Assembly (NCBI RefSeq): GCF_900090045.1
Contig: NW_021638295.1
Location: 16,089-80,088 of the forward strand
Origin: Plasmodium malariae
Lineage: Eukaryota; Apicomplexa; Aconoidasida; Haemosporida; Plasmodiidae
Length of the DNA: 64,000 bases
Direction: 5' to 3'
Translations under genes and position numbers: made by a program
Shown here: positions 41,590-53,217 of the stretch, piece after piece
Position numbering within the stretch: position 1 is the first letter of the stretch
Layout: every line of letters begins with the position of its first letter
Notes under the pieces: model-generated
Databases searched by the model: none
Told to the model about the DNA's origin: nothing
What the model saw: the letters and a program-made list of their open reading frames with translations, nothing else

Positions 41590-42543
41590 TTACCATTCAT
41601 AAAACGCTTCCAAGAACTTAAGTTTTTTATGTTTTATATATTTTTTATGAAAATAAAAAATTCCTAGTATAAGTATAATACTCAATATTAAAATAGGTAC
41701 ACAGTATATAAGAATACTTCGGGCTTTGTATGCTACAGAAGGATTTTGAGAAAAATAAGAGAGCCATGAAATGCCCGACTCACCTGCACTGTCAGGTGTG
41801 GGCGTCGAAATACCAGATGATGAACCATTTTCTAATAAACTAAATAATTGCAACAATAAATTTCCAATGGATAAATCTACTATAGGTATCACAGATATCA
41901 ACAAGAACAATAATAAAAGTAAACAGAGTCGCAATCCGTAATTTTTACGCTTTAATTTTTTGTAATCCTTATCATTAATTAACAACATTTTTTTAAAAAA
42001 AGCTTTATCATTAAGTCCATTCATAATTTTTTTTTCATAATGGGTATATGATCTATGCAACATGGTATATTTATTTTTCATAAGTTTTTTAATTAATTTT
42101 TTCTTATATAATAAGCTTCTATCTAATTTTTCTTTTTTTTCTTTCTGAAATTTTTCATTATCAACTGTAAATATTTCTTCATTCTTCCTTTTTGTATAAT
42201 ATGGTATATTTAATTCTAAATCTCCAACATTTGCAAAAATACTCTTTTCACATTTTCCTAATAATCGATCAATTCGTTTATATAGTTTTTTATCAGAGCT
42301 ATGCTTTTCATCCAAAATTTTGTTAAACCTGCTCTAAAAAAAAAAATGTGAATATTTCATATATAATTGGATAAATATTCCCATTCAAAAAAAATAATAA
42401 AAATAAACAATGTAAATATGAATAAAACAAATTCACTTAAAAAACGTCTATGGTACCATGTTACTGTAAAAATGACACGTCCAAATTAAAATGATAAACA
42501 TAAAAATTTTGATAAAACATGCGAACTCAATATTTTGTTTCAT
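41590..42543 (-). CDS. fam-l: fam-l exported protein
   Basis: Two exons: exon 1 is 42457-42543 and exon 2 is 41590-42333, with a 123-nt phase-0 intron (GTACCA...TTTAG). The product is 276 residues. The leader is MKQNIEFACFIKIFMF... ending CHFYSNM. Exon 2 opens SRFNKILDEKHSSDKK, then YKRIDRLLGKCEKS; the R-x-L site is at about 52-54. Helical block: HYEKKIMNGLNDKAFFKK, about 127-144. Membrane segments lie at about 164-181 and 236-257. The loop between them carries a Ser/Thr/Pro/Gly-rich run (NGSSSGISTPTPDSAGESG) not seen in the other fam-l copies here. The tail is basic, ending EAFYEW. The exon 2 pattern (NYGLRL then the membrane segment) is fam-l, not fam-m. Confidence 0.9.
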
Positions 42544-45500
42544 GATAAAGACTCTAATATTGTAATATATAAAATAAAGAAAAAATGAACATCACTTTAG
42601 GCACTTCTAACAATAAAAAAATACCTCTTTTATTTTTATTAATATTTGTTTTTTTTAAATTAAAATGTATAGAAAATTTTACTAATTAAAAAAAAAATAC
42701 TTAAAAAAAGATTCTTTAAAACTACATTATTGATATTATTTATAAAAAATTAACGATAAGTAAAATTACAGGATTTCAATTCATTCATATAAATTCACAA
42801 CGTATACTTTAATTACATAATAGAGCGATTAAACAATTTTTTTCTCATTATTTTTAATTATTAAAAAATATTAAATTTATATAGAATGTACAATGTATAA
42901 AATATAGGTATATGCTATTGTTCTAGGTGTTTCTTGAATAATTACTATTTTTAAGTTTCCCTAGGAATTATTATAATTTTATATATAATATATTTCGGTA
43001 AATGTTATTATTATTGATAAAAAAATTAGTATTTACAACAATGAAACAAAAGTGTTAAAAAATTAAAAATATATATATTTTGTGAACATTTCCTTGTTTT
43101 ACTAGTCATAACACATGCTTTTTTTTTTGGTATAATACATGTTAAAAATATCAAATTAATTATATTTTTTGTTTTTAATTTAATTTTTCATAGAAATTCT
43201 AATAATTTTTGTAAAACTAAATCAACAATTTATTAACTTCACTAATATTATCATTAATATATGAATCATTTAATTTATTTGTGATATACTTTATTAGTCA
43301 AAATTAATGATCTCTTATATATATTATAGCTAAATATTATGTTTATACTAATATATTTGAAATTTCTTACCAGTATTTTGAAACATAAACTAAAATAATT
43401 TTATACACACAAATATAGATTTTACGAAAAAGAATATAATTACTTAAAGTATTGTAACATTTAATAGTAACACAAAAATGAAAAAGTACTAAGATATATA
43501 TTAAAATGTTTTTTTGTAATGTAGTGAACCTTTTTACTTTCATTTATCTATATATATACCTTAATTATTCTAGCTCGAACTATATTTTTTCAAAAACAAA
43601 TTAAATATTTAAGCTGTTTTATATTCTAAGTTATGCATATTTATATATGCAAATCGCACAATTACCAAAAAAAATATTGGCCTTAATCCTTTATGTTAAT
43701 TTGAGTTTAAGAATACCAATTTTAAAAAAAATAAATATCACTTAAAAAGATCGTATATAAATTTAAAGTCATTTATTATTTTTATATAATTAAGTCATTT
43801 ACTCCAAATAAAACTTAATATTTTAATGAAGATATACTGAAGTTTATAGCATTAATAAATGCGTAATTTTATATGGAAGAATTTACAATATAAAATAATA
43901 CAGTTTAAAAATACAAAATTTTATATACAAAAAATTTACTAAAACTCAGGAAATTTTTTTATATATAAATATTTTTCTTTTAAGTATTAACGACATTGAA
44001 ATAAGGCGTTTATGATTTATACATAAATACTCCCGAAAAAATATATTAAATAGTAACTCTTGTGCAACTAATATAAATAAAATAAATTTGATGTTTTATT
44101 AAATATAACTTTGAGAACAGAAATATTTAAATTTGTAAGTTTTTATTCCTTATACTTTGATTCATTTAGCGTAGTAGGTAGTTATAAAAATATTATACAT
44201 TAAATGTATTATTTTAATAATATAATGATAATTTATAGCAGTTTTCCTAGGAAAATTACTTTTGTAAAAACTAAATTATAAAAGAAAAAAAGAAATTGTA
44301 GATCTAAGCTGTATATATAATGAACATTATTTAGTTATTTTTCTATTTTTATTTCTTTTGTTATTTTTTCTTACTATTTTTATTACATAATTTATATAAA
44401 GCTTAATTTATTTTATTTATATATATAAATAAATTTTTGTATATTATACTTTTTTCATTTTTTAACCCTTACACATTACTAATATACTAATTTTACAGTA
44501 TATATTTTCTTTGATAATATATATTTCAAAGTTGAACAATTTTGAATTTTATTGTAAAATAATTGTAATACTTTTTTTTTCTCTCATCCATAGACAGTTT
44601 AATGCGCTCATTGCTTTAATTAAATTATTCTATTATTTTATTATAGCTGTAATATATAATATTTTTTGTAATATTATGCTTTTTCTCTTAATATTTCCTC
44701 ATTAAATTTAATAATACATTATATAGATACACCGTATATGTTACGTTGTACATTTATACTTTGACTATATATTAAATATTTTTAAGATATAATATAAAAT
44801 TTCAAAGATAACACAATGTTTATAATCATTTTGGTTTAATATAACTTTTTGTTTATCACACCTTTTATATATCATGTAAAAGAAAAAAAAACTTTATTAA
44901 TTACAGATAATTGAATTCAGTAGATATTTCTATAATGTTATGTTTATGAATACCATTTTTATCAATGAAAATGCTGAAATCTGATTTTTCTGTGATGTCT
45001 TATAAAATTGTTATTATTATCATGATTTTTTTTATTTTTGTATAACGTTTTTCTTTAATGTAAAAATACAAAAAATATTATGTAGATGTAGCTTTTATTT
45101 ATAGAATTATTCATAATAAAAATTACACAAATCATATTTATTATTTTTACCATGTAAATTTATGTTATGTATATTAAGAGCTAATGAAAAACTTATATTT
45201 GCATATTCATATAAAAAGTTATTTCATTAAATTTAACAGAATATGTTATTTCCAAAATTAGCTTATATATTTCCGAATTTATAATATATATAATCATTTA
45301 TTTTATAGTATATTATTTATTGTACTACTGGTACATTATATATGTCCTGTATTATACACTGCACATTCCTCTTGTCATAATTACAATTGTTTACAATGTA
45401 ATACTACAAAGAATTAACTATTCCTTTTATGGATTTTGCTACTTTAAGTTCTAAGCTTCAACTATACTACTATATTTAGAAAATATTTAATTTTAATAAA

Positions 45501-45872
45501 CTCCAAAAATCCAAATATTTTAATTCATTTTTAATTGCATTTTAACTAATGATACATAAACTAAAAGAACGAAAAACATGGAAATTTCTAATTTAACACT
45601 TTTTTTTTTTATTAATTTTAATTCTCTATATATTTTATTTAATAACTTTTTTTACAATGATGATATATCAATAATGTATTCTTATTTACTGTAAATTATA
45701 ATATCAGTTGCTATATCATAATTTTCTGTCCACTGATATAGACGTTCTAATTTATGTTTTTTTTTTTCTTTTTTTTTTCTTCTTTTCTAATAGAATAATA
45801 TATGGACAAATATTCTTATTAAAATTATTATTCTTAATATAAACGTGATATATACTTTTCGTAAAAGACTAC
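42544..45872. other. 3' flank of third pir gene, similar to 18.6-20.7 kb
   Basis: No gene seen. From about 44.2 kb it is colinear by eye with the 3' flank of the first pir gene. Confidence 0.5.
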
Positions 45873-47106
45873 TCATGCGGCATGATATGCTACATTTAGT
45901 TGTTTTCTACCTAAATTTGATTTTCTTTGTTCATTAGTGTATTCTGTTAATTCCAGTATATCCATTTCATCCAAATTACGTCTAATTGATTTTTTCTTTA
46001 ATACTTTAGTATGTATCCATAATACAATTGGAGTAAACTATTATTCAGAAGATATATACAAGATGATTATATAATAATTATTTTATCGTTACTTTTTATT
46101 TGTTTATCTATTAAACAAATATAAATGGAAGTAAATTAAGATATTTAATTTTATAAATGATATTAATAATTACTTTATATAGTAGGAAGCCAATGAAGAA
46201 AATACCGACAAAGGGTAGAACAAAGAACAGAGGAATTTGAGATGAACTAAAGGTAGATCCTTTAATTACATATTCTTGATCAATAAAAGCAGTACCATAG
46301 CGGATTGAAACTTGGTCTTCTGGGGACACTTCCTCTATTTTACATGTCAAAGGAGATAACTTTTTTTCAAAACAACTAGAAACATGTGTTTTAAGTTGCA
46401 TACAATACGCTTGAGAATATTTTTCTGTACAATTATATATTTCATTATAAGCATTATTAGCTTTAACTATATAATCATTAAATTCTTTAGTACACTTATT
46501 ATGATCTTCAAGAGTACTCTTAATGTTATCGTGATCTTTACAATAATCATACACAATCTTCATTTTTGCAAAATTCTCCTTAGTAACATTTTCAAAAAAG
46601 GTACATTTGCACTTATAGCGCTTGTATAGAGCATTTGAAACATTAGCAAGCATTCCAATAACTTCTGAAAATAAATTTTCTTCTATGTTATTTAATAATA
46701 ATTCATTTCCTAACCAATAGTACAAGTTACGACATTTTTCTGTACATTCAGCACCATCATCAGTAAAAGCTACATAACATAAAGCCCTCGTAAGCTTATC
46801 TGCAACATTTTTAATTTTATCATAATTATTTAATTTAGATCTTGCTTCCTCAAATCCATGCTCACCCGTAAACGCGTTGCAGTAATCGAATGATGATTCA
46901 AATTTTGTTCTATAATAAATTTTGGATTGTAGTGATTCTATAAAACTTTCCTTAGAGTTAATTAAAAAAGAAAAATTTGTATGCAATTAAAAAATATTTA
47001 TTTCTGAGAATTATTTTATTAATGTAGACCATAAGAAAAAGGTTATTCCATTAAATACATATAAATCACAATTTAAGAAGTTATTAACCGGCAGTACAGT
47101 GGACAT
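45873..47106 (-). CDS. pir: PIR variant surface protein
   Basis: Three exons: 47098-47106 (MST), 46174-46950 and 45873-46037; introns are 147 and 136 nt, phase 0, with GTACTG and GTAATT donors. The product is 316 residues. Exon 2 opens ESFIESLQSKIYYRTKF and is Cys-rich in the PIR manner (FDYCNAFTGEHGF, LCYVAFTDDGAECTEKC, YKCKCTFFEN, CMQLKTHVSSCFEKK). The membrane segment PLFFVLPFVGIFFIGFLLYK spans about 243-262. Exon 3 opens FTPIVLWIHTKVLKKKS and ends LNVAYHAA before TGA, a typical PIR tail. The unspliced frame reads on upstream to a Met at 46986, but the AG at 46952-46951 and the leader exon at the conserved upstream block fit better. It may share a duplicated block with the first pir gene (see findings). 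Intact. Confidence 0.92.
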
Positions 47107-47110
47107 TTTA

Positions 47111-47124
47111 AATTCCCCTTCAAC
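47111..47124 (-). promoter_or_regulatory. Conserved 14-bp block 5' of pir start
   Basis: GTTGAAGGGGAATT, 13 of 14 identical to the block at 33461-33474, four bases from the ATG. Confidence 0.5.
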
Positions 47125-50100
47125 CTAGGAATACTCAAAATAGGAGGAAAAAAAATATTTTAAAAGAATATTTACTTATATATTCTATATAAAAACAAAT
47201 AATATACTTATAGTTTTTATTAATAATTTTAAAATGTGAAAATCTATTATTTACTAGGAATTTATTATAAATTTTTGTAAAGTATAAATTATAATGATAT
47301 AATTATTCTTATATAAATGTAACATTTAAATGTGTGATATAACCAGAAAAACCAATAATATTACAGAGCGATAAAAAAAGAATAATAATATTTTTAAATT
47401 TTCTCACATATTCAAATGATACAAATTATAATTACAAATCATAAATTTAATGTTTTGTCTAATATAAATATACATAATATATTTCATATGAAATGAATAC
47501 AATTTTATCATTTAACATATTTGTAAATATATTATTGATTAAATTGTTTTTTCATTATTAATGTACAAAATTTTTACCTAACATAAGCAACTACTATGTA
47601 CACATATATACAATTGCATTTTCATAATATATCTCTTATATAGTTTCATTACATATAATATTAATGTAAATTATAAAATTAGGAAAAAATAAATTAAATG
47701 CAAATTCATGTTATATTATTCAGAAAATTTTAAATATTTAAATATTAATAGAATACTTAATAAAAAAAATTGCAATGTAATAGTATTAAAAATTAATATA
47801 AATATATCTAATATGCATTTAACTCAATGTATAAAAACTTATTTCTCTGATCTATACTATTTGCCTTGAATACTTCTCTATATTACGTGATCGGATTATT
47901 ATGTTTTTTTAATTTTGTAAAGCTTAATTGTTAAATTTTTTTTCACAAATTTTTAAATAAAAATATTAATATAAGTAAGATCATATTATTACATATATTA
48001 GAGGTTCTTCATTGATATTTTTATAAAGGTAAAATAAATAATAGTTATTATACTATTATAATTATATTTATCAATTTGAAGAAAATAATATCCTGTTACA
48101 TATATTTTATTATTTAAAGATGTATTTATTTAGATTACTCGTAACTTTTCATTATTCCATGACATTTAAAAGTATTTATATAAATATATTTAACATTAAA
48201 TGAGAATAAAATCATTTTTGTATAATTTGTAGCTCTCAAAAGAAATTATGTAATGCAAAAAATTCCTTAAATATGTTAGTAATAAATAATATATTACATT
48301 TATTACCTCCTTTCATTATAAAAAGTTTATTACAATTTTTCGACATTATTAAATTTACGGAATTATAAATATATTTATTAAACTTTTCTTTATATTTTGT
48401 ATCGTACTAGGAAAAAAGGAAAACTGCATTAACTTTGATTATTACAAGTACTGCATTTAATATATATTTTTTTCGAAAACATTAATATATTAATTTTTAT
48501 TAGTTTTATATTTTGTAATTTTAATTTTTTATGTATATAATTGAATAAGTGAACATTTCTATATTTCATCATTAAAATTATTAGTTATCCACAGTAGTAA
48601 TATTTTTAAATAAATCATTAGTGTTCCATTTTATTATGGTGTATCTCTATGATGCTTTTCATAACATATCTAATTATATAGCATTCACTTATTCAAACAG
48701 TTATATATGTATACAGATTACTCTTAGCTGTGATAATTTTAATTATGATATTTATTATTATTAATCTATATTTATAAAAAGGAGTAAATTACTCTTACAT
48801 AAATATTTGCATTCTTATGATTTCTAACATTGTAAAAAAATTATTTTCTTTTATAAAATTAATGATTAGCAGCTAACCATATTTTGGGCATAATTACAAT
48901 AAAAGAAATGAAAAAAATTTTAAACTTAATATCATGTCTGTAAAATATTTCATTCATAAATCTTTTATTTAATAGGAGCTTTATTTTATTAAATGCTCCT
49001 TTTTTTATTTTTTTTATTTTGCTTATCATAAATGCCTCATACTCTCTGATTCTTTCATTAGTAAATATAAGCTTATGCTTATATACATATTTTTTTTTAT
49101 TATTTAAATTTTTCCATTATACATGATATAATTTCTGAATTTACTGAAAAAATATTAAAATTTTTTTATTTAGAATAAAAATATGATTAAAACCTTGTTA
49201 CATTTATTATCTATAAAAAAATTGTAGCTCATATTATAAAATATGTAATAAAATGTATAGTAAATGAGTTTGCAGTATTTTAATTATACATAATTTTTTG
49301 TTATAATACGTAAAAAAAAAAAAAAGAAAAATAATAAAATAATTTAAATAAAGCCAAAATATGTACTCTTAAAATATTTAAAATATTTATTTAATATTAA
49401 AAGTATGTAAATTCTTTTTATTAATCTTTTTTCATAAAAAAAAAAAAAACATATTAAGTGGATTATATAATTTACGACAAAATTAAAAATTATTTAATCA
49501 GCTATAAATACTTTTAATTTAAGCAAATAAAAGCATAACATGAAAAAAATATATACCAATAAATACTCAGAAACTAACTAGTAATTTTTACAATGTTGAA
49601 AAATAATAACTTCAATTTTATACATATTTTTAGAGAAGTTTCCTTTCATAGCGAAATTAAATTAATTATGATATTAAACATTACACAGAAGGAATATGAA
49701 GAATACGATGATTCGTTTATTTTATAAAATGTATATTGCTATACATTTATAAAAAAATACTTATTATTTTACTATTATTAACTATTATATATTAATAAAA
49801 TTAAATTTATAGTTATAAAAAATTTTATTAATTTATATATATTTTTAAAAGTACTATACAAGTGAGCTACACATTTTTGTATAATGATTTTACAATATTA
49901 TAACTTGTATCTACATCCGATTGAAAAGTATAGTTATTTAATGAAAAGTTTAAAAATTTATAAATACCATAATTTTTTTTCTTTAAAAAGATAAATATAC
50001 ATATATTTAGATAAATAATAATATATCTTAAAATAGTAGTAATATTAATAAAAACAAAGGTAAAAATAAAGTTAGAATAAAACTATTTTAGATAATTCTA

Positions 50101-52242
50101 TAATTTCACAAATATTAATAGGATTAATGTTTTACAAAAGTAATAGATCGTCCAAATTTAAGATATAAATAAGGAGGATAGAAAAACGTTTTTGAATATA
50201 AAAGATTTGTTAATTTTTCAATAGAAAAATTTAGAAAAAAGGCATATATTATTTTATATTAATACATAATATAAAAGACATTCTTAAGAAAAGGTATGAA
50301 AAAATAGTACCTTTATATAATATAAAAATTTCTTATTACAAGAAAATTATTTTATATTATATTGTATTAACACTTATTAGATAATTATATAGTGGTTAAT
50401 AATTAAAAATTAATTTAAGCAAATATATATTACTACTAGTAGTAAAAAAAAAAATATGTTGCAATAAAATTCTCCAGATATATATAGTATTTTCCTAGGG
50501 TAATATATTTTAATAAAATATAATAATACATATAATTATTAAAAAATTAAATATGTACTATTTATAAGATTACTAATTAAATATGTTTTCATTATCCCCA
50601 TATAGTTTTATATATGCATGCTTTTTTTATTCCCCTAGGTCCTATGTATTCTTTTACAAGTAAAAATATATGCTCGTGTTATTTCATTTACACCACACTA
50701 ACTTTTAAAGCGTTTGTATGATATATAAAACATATATTAATTTTATATTATCATTTCCATTTAAATATAAAAGAATGACATTACGTAATAGATATTTAAT
50801 CATAATATATATTGCAAAAGTGTTACTTGCAAAATAATATACATTAAGTTTATTTAATTGAAGCTTACAAAGAAAAATAGAATAATTTTTTAAATATATC
50901 TAGTAAAAAATAAATTAACCAAAAAAAAACGTTTTGTTTTTATGAATTATATATATAAAAATAATAGCTTTTCTTTTCATTTTATTTTATTATAAAATTA
51001 AAATTTACAAATATAAACTAATTAGTAATTATCCATAAAAACTACGTATATTTTAACACATTTTTAAAATGATATAAGTCTTTAATAATTATAATTATAT
51101 ATATATGTATAATAAGTATATATAAAAAAATATCCACAAATTTATATGATTTTAGAAAATTTATATTTATTTCCATTAATTCCAATAATTACTTAGCTTT
51201 TTACAGATATATTTACATATATAAAATATTACAACTATAAGAAAAAAAAAAGAATTATATATATTAATATTAATATATTACCATATTTAATTCACCAAAT
51301 TAATATCCTAATTATGTAAAATTAAAATAAATATATAGTTTAATCATATATATAAATAAAATATAATATATATATAATTCATTTTTGTAAGAATCTATTA
51401 ATACCAAAATTAAGCACTATAATAAAATAATAAATGTGAATTATTCTTCATTTAATAATAAATACATGGCATGCATAAGTTAGTATACAATTATAAAAAA
51501 TTGATGTTTAATAAGCATATTTATTTATTATATATATGTATGCTTTCTCCTTTATACTATAGAAAATAAACTAAAGGACTCATAAAATGGTTTTTACAAT
51601 GAATAAAAATTCTATGATATATTCATTTAAAATATATTTGGTATTATAAATATTAATATTAGTTTTAAGTAAAAAATAAAAAATATTTATACATTAATTA
51701 AAAAAAATACATTAATTTTGCTTTATTATTTACAGAGAAAAGCAACATTTACATTGAATTTCAAATTAATAATGGTCTTATTTAAACTAAGTCAATAAAT
51801 AATCATTTTAGAATAGTATCACTTGAAATAAAAGGAACAATTGTTTTGTATTTAATGCATAAATTATGACTCCTTAATAAAATTATATGAACTATTCGTT
51901 ACATATCAATTTTAAATCATAAATATATATTTTTTATGTCAATCTAATTAAACACCATATTATATATAAAAACATATTTAATTGTGCTAAAAAAATACCT
52001 TAAAATACAGATTCAGAAATATTATAACATACAAATTCACACATAAATTAAGAATATTTTTTGTGTGCACTTGTTTATCAAATATCCCAGGTATATGCTG
52101 ATGTATCCAATAAATTTAAGCAATTATGTATAAATTTGTTATATATATCTTCAAATATATTACAGTTATTACTTAACATGAAGGACTTTTACACAGGGAA
52201 CCATATTTCTTATTATTACTTTATGTGTTTGCTTTTCGTAAT
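47125..52242. other. Long intergenic stretch, no gene seen
   Basis: More than 5 kb of AT-rich sequence with many homopolymers. I looked for leader exons, PIR tails (FTPF/FTPI) and fam-type helical blocks and found none. Confidence 0.5.
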
Positions 52243-53030
52243 TCACATATTTTTTATAATTTTTATAAATATATAAATATGCCCTATCAAGAATACAATA
52301 CATAGTGCATCGAAGACTCGTAAATACAATGTTTCAATACTTTTTTCAAAAATTGTTTTAATAATACTAATTAATAGTGAAAATAATACCAAATAGAGAA
52401 GTATAAAAGATAAATATATTCGTAATCCGCACTTTTTAAATAATATGTATCCATACGTTTTATCACTGAAGATGTATTTTTTCTAATATAATCTATATAA
52501 TCAAGATGTTTAAATTATGTTCTTTCAAAACGGGATATTTTTTTTTTTCAAATACTAAATATTTATGTCTGTTATATTGTTTATCTAATTCCTTCTTGTA
52601 TAATAAACTTTTATTTTATTGTTTGATTCTTCTATTATACTACTTTCATATTTAGTTCTAACATTATTTTAGTTCTCTTTATTATTATGTATCATATTTT
52701 TTACCCATGTAATATTTTAAACATTATTCTTTCCATATTGTGCTAACAATTGATAATTATTTATATCTAATTTTTTATTAAAATTGTACTTTCCTACCGT
52801 ATTATAAAATGTACACTAAAAACAATATATAGATATATTTATCATTTAAATAATAATAACACTTTTTCTACATAATAGAATTAATAAGAATAAACCAAAA
52901 AATATGTTAATAATGTAAAAATACTTAAATAATTTTATCACAATACATCATAGCTTTAATGATATGTCCATGTTATGAGGATAAATGTAGTAATTATAAT
53001 GAAAAAGAAAGATATCATTTTTTGTTACAT
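52243..53030 (-). pseudogene. fam-l: fam-l-like pseudogene
   Basis: Exon 1 (52947-53030) keeps its length of 28 codons and its GTATTG donor, but codon 2 is TAA (GAA in the active genes, ATGGAACAA versus ATGTAACAA) and there is a second TAA after TYH. The intron is 131 nt. Exon 2 starts at 52815 and opens CTFYNTVGKYNFNKK, then NNYQLLAQY, where the R of the R-x-L site is now Q. It then runs through stops (after NNV, after NKEN, after TRRN) and frame changes. Recognisable pieces include KQYNRHKYLVFEKKKY, HLDYIDYIRKNTSSVIKR and the first membrane segment CGLRIYLSFILLYLVLFSLL. The last frame ends at TGA 52243 after IFIKIIKNM. Clearly a dead copy of a fam-l-type gene. Confidence 0.85.
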
Positions 53031-53164
53031 TATAAAGATCTTTAATATGATAATATATAGGGTCCAAAAAAAATTTAATTATAATATAATATAATTTTAA
53101 TCACAAAGAACAATGTAATTACATTTGTAAATTTCTACTTATTATTCGTTCATAACATTTTTAG

Positions 53165-53217
<53 letters not shown>

